Source of the DNA: DASYGT01 sp035999365
GTDB lineage: Bacteria; Actinomycetota; Actinomycetes; Mycobacteriales; Jatrophihabitantaceae
Assembly: GCA_035999365.1 (NCBI GenBank)
Contig: DASYGT010000058.1
Location: 1-64,000 of the forward strand
Reading direction: 5' to 3'
Length of the DNA: 64,000 bases
Position 1 is the stretch's first letter, and every line of letters begins with the position of its first letter. Of this stretch, positions 46,135 to 56,000 are shown piece by piece. Both the position numbers and the translations under genes were made by a program. Under the pieces are notes generated by a model that searched no databases, had not been told where the DNA came from, and was given only the letters and a program-made list of their open reading frames with translations.

Positions 46135-46857
46135 ATGCCGCCTGTGCCCAGCGCCCAGACGTCCACCCCTCAGAGCGAGCCGTCTCCGCAGGCGCGCCGT
46201 ATTCGGCGCCCGTCCTGGATCGATGCGCGGCTGCTCATCGGCATCGGTTTGGTACTCGCGTCGATCGTGCTGGGCGCGCGCGTTGTCGCCGCGGCGGACC
46301 ACACCTACGAAGCCGTCGCGATCACGCATGACACCGGCGAGGGGGCGATCCTCGGCGCGGCTGACGTGCGTGTCGCCCGGGTTCGGCTTCCCGATCAGGG
46401 CCTCTATCTCGCCCGCGCCGAAGCAGTCGTCGGTCAGCAACTCTCCCGCCCGTTGACGCGCGGCGAGCTGGTGCCGCGTTCCGCACTGGGCATTCCCCCG
46501 GCGCTCACGCTGATCGAGGTACCGCTTCCTGCGGCTTCGGCGCCACCCTTGGCTGCCGGGCAGCGGATCGCACTGTGGCTGTCCAGCGCAACCTGCCCGC
46601 CCGTCCTGGTTCTGTCGGCGGTGACGGTGCAGCACGTCCGCGATCCTGGGACAGACACGTTCGGAGGCGGGGCCGCTGGGGGAGCCGGACAGGCGATCGA
46701 CATCAGCGTGGCACCGGCATTGGCCGACCGGCTCGTCACGGCACTGTCCCGAGACCGCGCGCAGTTGCGGGCGGGTGTTCTCTCCGGTGCAGCTGCCGTC
46801 GCGGGCGAGGTTCCGCTCGGGTCGTTGGACTGTCCGGGGGCTGGGCCCGGTCCGTGA
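46135..46857 (+). CDS. SAF-domain protein (CpaB/FlgA-like)
   Basis: 240 aa with one TM anchor (about 33-55; DARLLIGIGLVLASIVLGARVVAAA) and an external SAF domain (about 60-125; YEAVAITHDTGEGAILGAADV ... QLSRPLTRGELVPRSAL). SAF proteins assist pilus or flagellar assembly (CpaB/RcpC type). ATG 46135 is chosen; GTG 46144 is an alternative. It overlaps the downstream MinD-like gene by 4 nt (GTGA). Confidence 0.85.
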   Translation: MPPVPSAQTSTPQSEPSPQARRIRRPSWIDARLLIGIGLVLASIVLGARVVAAADHTYEAVAITHDTGEGAILGAADVRVARVRLPDQGLYLARAEAVVGQQLSRPLTRGELVPRSALGIPPALTLIEVPLPAASAPPLAAGQRIALWLSSATCPPVLVLSAVTVQHVRDPGTDTFGGGAAGGAGQAIDISVAPALADRLVTALSRDRAQLRAGVLSGAAAVAGEVPLGSLDCPGAGPGP

Positions 46858-48200
46858 GGATTCCGGTGCTTACGGCGGCGGCAGGCGCGACGTGGGAGGC
46901 CGAGCTCGTCGCCTCGCTCGGGCACGGCGCACATCCGATCTCGGTCAGCCGGCGCTGCGTCGATGTCGTCGACCTGCTGGCGGTCGCGGCCACCGGGCAG
47001 GGGCAGGCAGCGCTGGTGGCGGCTGACCTGCGCCGGTTCGACAGCGACGCCGTCGATCGTCTCTGGGCGGCGGAGGTGGTCCCCGTCGCCGTTGTCGACC
47101 GTGACGACGTGGTGACGACATCGCACGTCCGGGCGAGCGGTGTTGGCTACACAGTGCCGAGCGACGCCCCGCCCGAGGTCTTCTCCTCCGTCGTCGTTGC
47201 GGCCGTCGCCGAAGCGCGCGGTACCCGGGGTGCGCGTCGCGCGTTCGCCAACCCGCTGGAATGCCTGGGCGCCGTGGGCGAGCAGCGCAGCGACCGAGGT
47301 CTTCCTGCTGCGAATCGGCCCTCGGCCGCCCTGCGCCGGGCTTCAGGCCCGGAGCTGGCGGCGGTGAACGGCCCTGGCCAGGTGATCGCGATCTGGGGGC
47401 CGACGGGCGCACCCGGCCGCACGACAGTGGCGACCGGGCTCGCCGACGAGATCGCGCGGCTTGGCCAGGGCGCCTTGTTGGTCGATGCCGACGTCTACGG
47501 GGGCACGGTCGCCGCCGTCCTCGGGCTCCTGGACGAATCGCCCGGTCTTGCCGCCGCGTGCCGGTCGGCTGTGGCTGCCCGGCTCGATGCCGCAGGGCTG
47601 GCTGCGCTCTGCTGGCAGGTCCGTCCGGCACTTCGGGTGTTGACAGGCATCCCTCTCGCACATCGCTGGCCGGAGGTTCGTGCCAGCGCGATCCCCGCTG
47701 TGTTCGCCGCAGGGCGTTCGCTCGCGCCGTACACGGTCGTCGACTGCGGCTTCGCCCTGGAAACCGACGAAGAGCTTGCGTTCGACTCGCTCGCGCCCCG
47801 CCGAAACGGCGCGACACTTGCGGTCCTCGACAGCGCGGACCTGGTCGTCGCCGTCGGTTCCGCAGATCCGATCGGTGTGCAACGCCTGATCCGCGGCCTC
47901 GCCGAACTGCGCGATACGGGCGTGGCCGCCCCTGTTCGCGTCGTGCTCAACAAGGCCCGGCCCGGGGTGATTCGCGGCGACCCTGGCCGCGCACTGGAGC
48001 CGCTCCTGTCACGCCTGGCCGGCCGGCCGCCCGACGCCGTGCTTCCAGACGACCGCGACGCGCTCGATGCCGCCACCGCGGCAGGTCGCTTGCTCGCCGA
48101 GGTGCGCGCGGCGAGCCCGCTGCGGCGAGCACTGGTCTCCCTGGCCGGTTCGGTCACCGGCATCGAAGGCGTGGCGGCGCGCCACCGGCGCGCTCGCTGA
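46854..48200 (+). CDS. MinD/CpaE-like ATPase with altered P-loop
   Basis: 448 aa. An N-terminal receiver-like region without clear phosphorylation site (about 1-120) precedes a ParA/MinD-type domain whose P-loop is IWGPTGAPGRTTVATGLADE. The first conserved Lys of the deviant Walker motif (KGGxGKT) is absent and the second position is Arg. Walker B-like TVVDCGFALE and NKARPGV follow. With the SAF gene it resembles CpaB-CpaE of Tad pili, but no TadA/B/C or pilin genes follow here. Confidence 0.82.
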   Translation: MRIPVLTAAAGATWEAELVASLGHGAHPISVSRRCVDVVDLLAVAATGQGQAALVAADLRRFDSDAVDRLWAAEVVPVAVVDRDDVVTTSHVRASGVGYTVPSDAPPEVFSSVVVAAVAEARGTRGARRAFANPLECLGAVGEQRSDRGLPAANRPSAALRRASGPELAAVNGPGQVIAIWGPTGAPGRTTVATGLADEIARLGQGALLVDADVYGGTVAAVLGLLDESPGLAAACRSAVAARLDAAGLAALCWQVRPALRVLTGIPLAHRWPEVRASAIPAVFAAGRSLAPYTVVDCGFALETDEELAFDSLAPRRNGATLAVLDSADLVVAVGSADPIGVQRLIRGLAELRDTGVAAPVRVVLNKARPGVIRGDPGRALEPLLSRLAGRPPDAVLPDDRDALDAATAAGRLLAEVRAASPLRRALVSLAGSVTGIEGVAARHRRAR

Positions 48201-48277
48201 CCGGCTGGTCATTATCGGTGGGTCAGCCCGCCCTCCGTGGCCCGGCTCTGTGACAATGGACGCCGGACCGCGAAGGA

Positions 48278-49825
48278 GTGAGCTTGCCCAGCGAACGCTT
48301 GTCGTCGGCCGACGTGTCCTTCTTCTATCTCGAGAGCCGCACCACCCCGCAGCACGTCGGTGGCCTGGCGGTGTTCCGTCCGCCCGCCGACGGCTTGGAC
48401 TATGACCGTCTGATCACACTGCTCGAGGAGCGGATCTCGCTCGCGCCGAGATACCGCCAAAAGATGCGCGCGGTGCCGGGCCACATCGCCAACCCGGTGT
48501 GGGTGGACGACCCGAACTTCGACATCACCTATCACGTAAGGCGCACCGGGCTGCCCCGGCCCGGCGGTGACGCGGAGCTGCTGGAATTCTGCGCGCGGAT
48601 CCAGTCGCGACTACTGGATCGGTCCCGTCCACTCTGGGAGATGTATCTCGTCGAAGGGCTGCAGGACCACCGTGTAGCAATCGTCACCAAGACGCACCAT
48701 TCGATGGTCGACGGGCGATCGACGGTCGACATCGCGCAAGTACTTCTCGACGAGTCTGTGCAGCCGCGCCGGACCGTCGAGACACTCTGGATGCCCGCGC
48801 CGGAACCGAGCAGTGCCGTGCTGCTCGGCGGCGCGTTGCTCGGAGTGGCGCGCCGCCCGGCTGCGGTCCTGGACACGATGCGACTCGGTATGAACGACGT
48901 CCGGGCGACCTCGAAATGGGTCCAAGCGGTCGCGGGCAGCGCACTGTCGGCGGGCGCAGCGTTGGTGCACCGAGCCCCGGCCTCGCCGCTGTCGGCAACG
49001 CTGGGCGAGCAGCGGCGCGTGGCGATTGCGCGTACGCGACTGGACGATTACCGCACCGTGCGCCGAGCGCACGACGCGACCGTGAATGACGTCGTCCTGG
49101 CATCCGTGGCCGGCGCGTTGCGCTCGTGGTTGCTGCAGCGGGGTGAGTCGATAGCGCCGATGGCCTCGATCCGCACCCTGGTGCCGGTCAGTGTCCACGA
49201 TCCCGCGGCCGAGAGCATGGCGGTCGGCGCCACCGACGCGCCGGCTCATGGTCCTAGCGATGTCACCGGTCTGCTCGTCGACCTGCCGATCGGCGAGCCG
49301 GATGCCGTTCGCCGATTACGCCACGTCCGCGAGACGATGGCCGCCCATCGGCGGTCCGGACGTGCGGTGAATGCTGACGTGCTCGTCGAACTGAGTGGCT
49401 TTGCGCCCCCCACCCTGCACGCGCTCGGCGCTCGGGCGGCCCACGGTCTGACGCGCCGAATGTTCAGCCTTGTCGTCACGAATGTGCCGGGGCCGCAGAG
49501 CCCGCTGTACGCGGCGGGCGCCCGCATGATCGAGATGTTCCCCGTGCTGCCGCTGGCACCCGGGCACGCAGTATCGATCGGGCTGACGTCCTACGACGGC
49601 GGCGTGTTCTTCGGAATCAACGCCGACCGTGACGCCGTGCCCGATGTCGCAGCGCTCGCAGGTTGTATCGAGGACTCGCTGGCCGAACTCGTCGAGCTCA
49701 GCCCGCCCGACCACGACCCGCCGACGCGCGGTGCGCCCGCCCGCGCGACCCGCCGACGGCCGTCGGCCCGGTCGGCAACAACTCCTTCGCGGGACACCAG
49801 ATCCACAAGGGAGCCAAGCGGATGA
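48278..49825 (+). CDS. wax ester synthase/diacylglycerol acyltransferase (WS/DGAT)
   Basis: 515-aa O-acyltransferase making triacylglycerol or wax esters from acyl-CoA. The catalytic motif HHSMVDG fits HHxxxDG (about 147-153), and the C-terminal half has VTNVPGPQSPLYAAG, typical of the family. The N-terminal SSADVSFFYLESRTTPQHVG is the actinobacterial start. The last 40 residues are Arg/Ser/Thr-rich and unlike the family. Its stop overlaps the ATG of a patatin-like gene (ATGA), coupling synthesis and possible hydrolysis of storage lipid. Confidence 0.93.
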   Translation: MSLPSERLSSADVSFFYLESRTTPQHVGGLAVFRPPADGLDYDRLITLLEERISLAPRYRQKMRAVPGHIANPVWVDDPNFDITYHVRRTGLPRPGGDAELLEFCARIQSRLLDRSRPLWEMYLVEGLQDHRVAIVTKTHHSMVDGRSTVDIAQVLLDESVQPRRTVETLWMPAPEPSSAVLLGGALLGVARRPAAVLDTMRLGMNDVRATSKWVQAVAGSALSAGAALVHRAPASPLSATLGEQRRVAIARTRLDDYRTVRRAHDATVNDVVLASVAGALRSWLLQRGESIAPMASIRTLVPVSVHDPAAESMAVGATDAPAHGPSDVTGLLVDLPIGEPDAVRRLRHVRETMAAHRRSGRAVNADVLVELSGFAPPTLHALGARAAHGLTRRMFSLVVTNVPGPQSPLYAAGARMIEMFPVLPLAPGHAVSIGLTSYDGGVFFGINADRDAVPDVAALAGCIEDSLAELVELSPPDHDPPTRGAPARATRRRPSARSATTPSRDTRSTREPSG

Positions 49826-50922
49826 CGAGGGCATCAGACGACCGACGGCGTGCGATCGTTCTCGGTGCAGGTGGAGTGCTGGGCTTTGCCTGGACGCTCG
49901 GCGCCCTGTCGGCCTTCGAAACCGTCACCGGCCTGGACGCGAGAGACGTGGACGTCGTCATTGGGACGTCCGCGGGTTCGGTCGCGGCGTCCCTGCTCGG
50001 CTGCGGCTTGCCGGTGCAGGCGATCTGCCGTCATCACCAGGGCATGCCTGCGCCGGAGGACCCGCCGATCGACTTCGACTACGGGAGAAGCACGGGTGGG
50101 GCACTGCCACCGCGGCCGGGCTGGCGTCCAGGGTCCTACCGGCTGGTGCTGGACGGCCTGCGGCATCCCCGTCGCGTGCCCCCGATCGTCGCACTCTCGG
50201 GGTTGCTGCCCTCTGGCCGCGGCACGCTGGAGCCGGTGCACGATCTTGTCGAGGCGGTTGCTATCGAGTCGGGTTTCGCCGACGAATGGCCCACCCAGCC
50301 GCGGCCGTGGATCGTGGCGGCCGACTACCGCACCGGTCGTCGGGTCGTCTTCGGCCGTGAGCCTGCTTCAGCCGCCACCGTGCATCCGATCCGGGGTGGC
50401 GTGGTCGAACCACGCGTCGTCCGGCGAGCGCGGTTGGCCGATGCTGTCACTGCGTCCTGCTCGATTCCCGCGTGGTACCCGCCCACCATGATCGACGGGA
50501 TTCCGTACATCGACGGAGGGACGCTGTCGAACGCTTCGGTCGACTTGTTGCGCAGTGCCGACGTCGACGAGGTATTCGTGTTCGCACCGATGGCGTCCGT
50601 GGAGATTGATCGGGCGCGAGGAGCGATATCGCGGGTGGAACGCGTGGTGCGCCGAGCGATCACCCGTGGCATTCTCGCCGACGTCGCCGTGCTGCGCGCC
50701 AAGGGAATGCGGGTTTGTGTCGTGACCCCGGAGCCGGCGGATCTGACCGCGATGGGCGTCAACCTCATGAACCCCGCCCGGCGCAATGAGGTACTGGAGA
50801 CTGCTGAGGTCACCGCCGCGGCGCAGATTGCTCGCCAGGTCACCGCAAAGTCGGGGTGGAGCGTTGCTGCGCCGGGCGTGGGTCAGTCTCGCGTGGCTGA
50901 TGCGAAGGATTCGCCCGCGTGA
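49822..50922 (+). CDS. patatin-like phospholipase
   Basis: 366-aa lipid acyl hydrolase. Oxyanion loop GAGGVLGFAW, nucleophile Ser in VIGTSAGSVAAS, catalytic Asp in YIDGGTLSNAS: a complete Ser-Asp dyad. No signal peptide, so probably cytosolic or lipid-droplet-associated. GGGAG upstream of ATG 49822. Located between WS/DGAT and DUF6912 with 4-nt overlaps on both sides. Confidence 0.92.
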   Translation: MTRASDDRRRAIVLGAGGVLGFAWTLGALSAFETVTGLDARDVDVVIGTSAGSVAASLLGCGLPVQAICRHHQGMPAPEDPPIDFDYGRSTGGALPPRPGWRPGSYRLVLDGLRHPRRVPPIVALSGLLPSGRGTLEPVHDLVEAVAIESGFADEWPTQPRPWIVAADYRTGRRVVFGREPASAATVHPIRGGVVEPRVVRRARLADAVTASCSIPAWYPPTMIDGIPYIDGGTLSNASVDLLRSADVDEVFVFAPMASVEIDRARGAISRVERVVRRAITRGILADVAVLRAKGMRVCVVTPEPADLTAMGVNLMNPARRNEVLETAEVTAAAQIARQVTAKSGWSVAAPGVGQSRVADAKDSPA

Positions 50923-51416
50923 GGGTGTATCTGCCCGCGACCACCGAATTGCTACGTGCACTGGTGGCCGACGGGGAGCTGGGGCCGGCGCCGCTGACTG
51001 GATTCGCCGTCACTCCCGGGCTGCGCGAATGGTATGTCGACGACGACATCGAAGAACTGGAGTACGCCGCCAGCCTGGAGGCGGCGCGTGCGTCCCTGCG
51101 TCTGGTGGATGCTGACCCGTCCGCGGCGCGCCGACGGGTGGTCGTCGCTGCCGATGTGCCGGACACCGCGCTTTCCGTGCGTGACGACCTCGATCGCGGT
51201 GTTGTGCAGGCGCGCGCGGCGGTGTCGTTGGCGGACATTGCATCGGTGCACATCGACGATGCGGACGCAGAGAGTGCAGTGGCAGCAGCGGCTGAAGCCG
51301 TCGTGCGGGCTGACCTGGGGGATTCCACGGCCCAGGATCTCGTCGATGACGTCGAAGGCTTCGAGCTGTCCTGGTACGCGACCCAGGAGATCGCGGCGGT
51401 GCTCGGCCACCTCTGA
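50919..51416 (+). CDS. DUF6912 family protein
   Basis: 165 aa. The N-terminus (GTG)RVYLPATTELLRAL and the core GFAVTPGLREWYVDDDIEELEYAA define the actinobacterial DUF6912 family; the later RRVVVAADVP and acidic helical end also match. No catalytic motif is visible. Translation is coupled to the patatin gene (GTGA). It is widespread in actinomycetes and its function is unknown. Confidence 0.85.
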   Translation: MRVYLPATTELLRALVADGELGPAPLTGFAVTPGLREWYVDDDIEELEYAASLEAARASLRLVDADPSAARRRVVVAADVPDTALSVRDDLDRGVVQARAAVSLADIASVHIDDADAESAVAAAAEAVVRADLGDSTAQDLVDDVEGFELSWYATQEIAAVLGHL

Positions 51417-51456
51417 CGCATGACGCGGGGCGCACCTGCCGTGGCACGATCGACTG

Positions 51457-53085
51457 ATGGACGCCATCACTCATCCGCCCACTCCGGTGAACGAACGCAT
51501 CCGCACCTACGCTGCCGGTTCGGCCGAACGGGAGCGCCTCGCCGTGGCTCTCACCGATCTGGCAGGTACACCGGTCGAACTGCCGATGACGATTGCCGGC
51601 AAGCAACGGATGGCCGCCGGTGATCGGATCGCGGTCGTCGCCCCGCACCGGACGGACCTCCAGCTCGGTGAGACCGCCAATGCGACTGCCGCCGACGTGG
51701 AGAATGCGATAGGTGCCGCGCTGGCCGCCGCGCCGGCATGGCGGGATCTGCCGTTCGACGAGCGGGCCGCGGTGTTTCTGCGGGCCGCAGAATTGCTGTC
51801 GTCTTCGTGGCGCGACCGGCTTAACGCGGCGACGATGCTCGGGCAGTCCAAGACGGTGCAGCAGGCCGAGATCGATTCGGCGTGTGAGTTGATCGACTTT
51901 CTTCGGTTCAACGTGGCCTTTGCGCGTTCGATTCATGAGCAGCAACCGATCAGCTCTGCCGGGGTGTGGAACCGGACGGACTACCGCCCGCTGGAGGGTT
52001 TCGTCCTGGCAATCACGCCTTTCAATTTCACCGCGATCGCTGGGAACCTGCCGACCGCGCCGGCGCTGATGGGCAACGTCGTCGTGTGGAAGCCATCGCC
52101 TACTCAGCAACTGGCGGCACACCTCACGCTGAGGCTGCTTGAAGCAGCAGGCCTGCCGCCGGGCGTGATCAATATGGTTACCGGTGACGGGCAAGCCGTG
52201 AGCGAGGTGGCCTTGCGCCATCCGATGCTCGGTGGAATCCACTTCACCGGCTCCACTGCGACGTTCCAGCACCTGTGGCGTTCGGTTGCCGAGTCGATCA
52301 CGGGATACGCCGGCTACCCACGGCTGGTCGGCGAGACCGGCGGTAAGGACTTTGTCGTTGCTCACTCGTCGGCGGACCCTGCGCCGCTCGTGACCGCGCT
52401 CGTTCGCGGGGCGTTCGAGTATCAAGGGCAGAAGTGCTCCGCGGCGTCGCGAGCCTATATCCCGAGGTCGTTGTGGCGCGGCGGCGTACGTGACGAGCTT
52501 GCTGCTGTCACCGCGTCGCTCGGCTTCGGTGATGTCAGCGACTTCAGCAATTTCGGTGGAGCGGTGATCGATCGTCGCGCCTTCGACAGGTTGAGCGGCG
52601 TGCAGCAGCGGCTGGCGGCCGACCCGAGTGCTCGCGTTCTTGTCGGGGGCAAGAGCGACGACAGCGTCGGGTACTTCGTCCAGCCCACCGTCGTGGAGGT
52701 GGACGACCCTGCGCACGAAGTGTTCCGCACCGAGTACTTCGGTCCGTTGCTTGCGATTCACGTGTACGACGACGCCGAGTGGGCGCCGACCTTGACCCAG
52801 CTCGAGTCGATCGCTCCGTACGCGCTGACGGGTGCGGTCTTTGCGACTGATCGTTCCGCCGTGGACGAGGCGTCGAGGGTGCTGCGATTCGCGGCCGGCA
52901 ACTTCTACGTGAATGACAAGCCGACCGGAGCTGTCGTGGGGCAGCAGCCGTTCGGTGGCGCGCGTGCGTCGGGCACGAATGACAAGGCCGGCTCGATCTG
53001 GAACCTGCTCCGATGGGTGTCACCGCGATCTATCAAGGAGACGTTCGAACCGCCGACCGATCACCGGTACCCCCACATGGGTTGA
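51457..53085 (+). CDS. pruA: L-glutamate gamma-semialdehyde (P5C) dehydrogenase
   Basis: 542-aa NAD-dependent dehydrogenase, the second step of proline breakdown, oxidising P5C/glutamate semialdehyde to glutamate. Seen: AITPFNFTAIAGNLPTAPALMGN, FTGSTATFQHLW, VGETGGKDFVVAH (catalytic Glu), EYQGQKCSAASRAY (catalytic Cys), and the C-terminal GQQPFGGARASGTNDKAG. Proline dehydrogenase (putA/prodh) is not in the window. The last 53 bp overlap the convergent FtsK-type gene. Confidence 0.94.
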   Translation: MDAITHPPTPVNERIRTYAAGSAERERLAVALTDLAGTPVELPMTIAGKQRMAAGDRIAVVAPHRTDLQLGETANATAADVENAIGAALAAAPAWRDLPFDERAAVFLRAAELLSSSWRDRLNAATMLGQSKTVQQAEIDSACELIDFLRFNVAFARSIHEQQPISSAGVWNRTDYRPLEGFVLAITPFNFTAIAGNLPTAPALMGNVVVWKPSPTQQLAAHLTLRLLEAAGLPPGVINMVTGDGQAVSEVALRHPMLGGIHFTGSTATFQHLWRSVAESITGYAGYPRLVGETGGKDFVVAHSSADPAPLVTALVRGAFEYQGQKCSAASRAYIPRSLWRGGVRDELAAVTASLGFGDVSDFSNFGGAVIDRRAFDRLSGVQQRLAADPSARVLVGGKSDDSVGYFVQPTVVEVDDPAHEVFRTEYFGPLLAIHVYDDAEWAPTLTQLESIAPYALTGAVFATDRSAVDEASRVLRFAAGNFYVNDKPTGAVVGQQPFGGARASGTNDKAGSIWNLLRWVSPRSIKETFEPPTDHRYPHMG

Positions 53086-56000
53086 TCCCGCTCGGCTGCG
53101 CGAATTGCACCTGTTCGCCCCCGGGTGCGCGCAGCGCGCGTCCGGCTGGCATGTGCGCCGGCACGCGACGAGGGTCGATGCCGATGAGCCCGTAATCCGC
53201 ACGATCGGAAAGCCTCAGGGCGTAGGTCACCATCGCGGTTGAGGTGACCCTGGCACCGAGGGCGGCGCGATCTCCGGTGATGACGACCGTCAGCCGTGCC
53301 GAGCCGGCCCGCCGGGCAATGTCCAGGGCGATGTCGGTGCTGCACCCGTGGTCGGCCTGGTCGGATGCCGCGGCGAACTCCTCCCAACCGTCGATGATCA
53401 ACAGCTCGATCTGCGCGCGCGGGTCGCGGCGCCGTTGCAGGTCGACGCTCATTCGGCGCAACAACGTCGCAACCGTTTCGAACGCGAGCAGGTCGACTGC
53501 CTCGACGCAGTGCGGCAGCCCCGCCAGGTCGGTGACCCCGGAGCCGACGGCATACACGCGGAGTTGGGCTGCGGTGAGTTGAGCCGCGGCTCGAAGCGCT
53601 AGGCACCGCGCGCCCGTGGTTCGGCCGGTGCGGGCAGCTCCGGCGAAGACGATCGTGCCACCGGTCCCGAGGTCGACCAACGCCGCGGCTTGCGCCTGGT
53701 CGCGGGGCTGATCGACGAGGCCGAAGTGGACGACGTCCGTCCGCGGGGGTGCTGGCAGATCTGCGTCGGCGATGACATCAGGCAGGGGCGGCAGCCACGG
53801 GCACGGCGCCGGTGGGCGTTGCGTTATCGCTGCGGCGGTGCCGATGGCGCGGACGAGCACTCGGATGTCACGATCCGGGACATCGGTCGCGTCAGCCCCG
53901 GGTTGCGTGTCATCCGGCAGCTCGCGCCAGGGCATCAGGCGGACGACGCCAGTCCGCAGCGGATCGCGAGCTACCTGTCCGCTCACCTGCGCGATCTGGA
54001 TACCGGTCCTAGCGCCGGCGCGCACCATGATCGCGCGACCTGCATGCGTCGGGTCGATGGTGGCCGCGTCGCCGGTACCGATCACATCGATCGATTCGCT
54101 GGTGTCGTTCACCCGAAGAGCTATCCGCAGACTCGTGTTCGCCCGGATATCGGCCGAGACGATTCCCGCCGGACGCTGCGTGGCGAGAACCAACTGAATC
54201 CCCAGGGAACGCCCTCGTTGCGCCACGCTGACCAGACCGTGCAGCAATTCGGGTGCGTCTTCGGCGAGCGCTGCGAATTCGTCGATCACGATGATCAGCC
54301 GCGGTAGGTGCGGAACTCCCGGCGTCGCGCGATAAGCGTTGAGATCGGCCGCGCCCACCGGTACGAACAGCCTCTCCCGTCGACGTAGCTCGCACTCGAA
54401 CGCCTGCAACGCTCGATCGGTCAGTGACGGATCGAGGTCCGTGACCATTCCCGCGACGTGGGGAAGCGGCGCGCACTCGGCGAACGCCGCCCCGCCCTTG
54501 TAGTCGATCAGCACGAAGGACACCGACTCGGGAGGGTGGTTCGCCGCAAGTCCGACGACAAGCGATTGCAATAGCTCCGACTTCCCCGCGCCGGTGGTGC
54601 CGGCGATGAGCAGGTGCGGACCATCGGCGGCGAGATCGATCTCGACGGGCCCGGAGTTGCTCAGTCCGAGGACAGTGGTCGGCCGTCCGTCGCTGTGTTG
54701 CCAGCGCTCGGCAAGGTCGCGACCGCTGGGATGTGGCGCGAGCTGAAGAAGGTCGAGCAGCCGGCATAGGTGAGGGACCTCGGCGCGTTGGGTGGCTGCG
54801 TGATCGAGCAGGGGGGCAAGCGCACGCGCCACCACTTCGGACGCCTCAGGATGCATCTGATCAGCCACGCAATCGATCCGCGCTCCGGCGCGGGACACGG
54901 CAAGGCGGGTGCCCGTCTCGCCATGTATCGAGAGGGACGAGCTGCGCGGCGACAGTGACTGCGCCCCGACGACGACAGCGGTGATCCCGATCTCCGCGGC
55001 GGGCTGCGCGAATACGTCGAGCAGGGCGGCGTCCACGGTGCCTGCCGGGACGTCCACGAAGACGATGACCCAGCGTCCTGACCACTGCTCGCCTGCAGGG
55101 CGCGCTGCCCGGCGTCGTGCCGCAACACGAGACAGCCGCTCTGTTGTATCTGCCCATGCCGAGGTCGACGTTGACGGCGGCTGGCGGAGGTGTGGCAGCC
55201 AGCGCAGCCAATGCCAGCGGTGCGCGACGTCGGGAGAGAACATGCCGACGATCTCGACATCGACGGGTGAGTACAGCACGGCGAGTTGGCACAGCACGTA
55301 ACCGGCAAGTCTCTGCATTGCAGTACGCGGTCCCGTCACGATCACCGCGCCTCGAGCCAGGTCCACTTCAACTGGGACCGAGGAGACCGTCCGTTCGACG
55401 GGAACGCCGCCTTGGGTGATGTGGAGCTGGGACGGAAGATCACCTGTGCCGACGCGTATCGGCAGTGTGCCGCTATCGCGCGGGGCGCGCTCCCAGATGC
55501 GGTTGGTGCGCCCGACAGCGATCTCGGCAACGGATGCCGCATCGGGTGCCGCTTGCCGGCGTCGGTTCGCCTCGGCACCCATCGCCTGTGCGATTACCAT
55601 CTCGATCTCCGTGGTGCGCTGTCGGCGGTCGGCCTCCGACCGACGCGTACTACGCCGTCGGCGCAATGCCTCTACGAGAGTCATGCCTGCGGTCGTCAGT
55701 GGCATGGCGGCCGCCAGGAACAGCATTTGTGCGCTATGGAGCATGACGGCCATCGCCACACCGATGGCGAGCGCCAGCGCGGTCGGTGCGAACGTCGCGG
55801 AGGATCGCTGGGCGCCTTCCTCGATTCCCGGCACCTCGTACTCGCGGTTGTCGAGCCGCTCCGGCAATCGTTTGTGTCTGCGGATCATGACCTGCTGCCT
55901 GATCGGCCGGACGCGCGCAGGTGCATCGACCGGCCAGCTGAGGGCGAGGAATGAATCGCCCAGCCGAAGAACCTGCCCGGCCCGAAGTGGCGCGCCCGAC

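Noticed and set aside
51010..52761. 583-codon open frame antisense to pruA
   Set aside because: No recognisable domain; PruA is complete on the plus strand.
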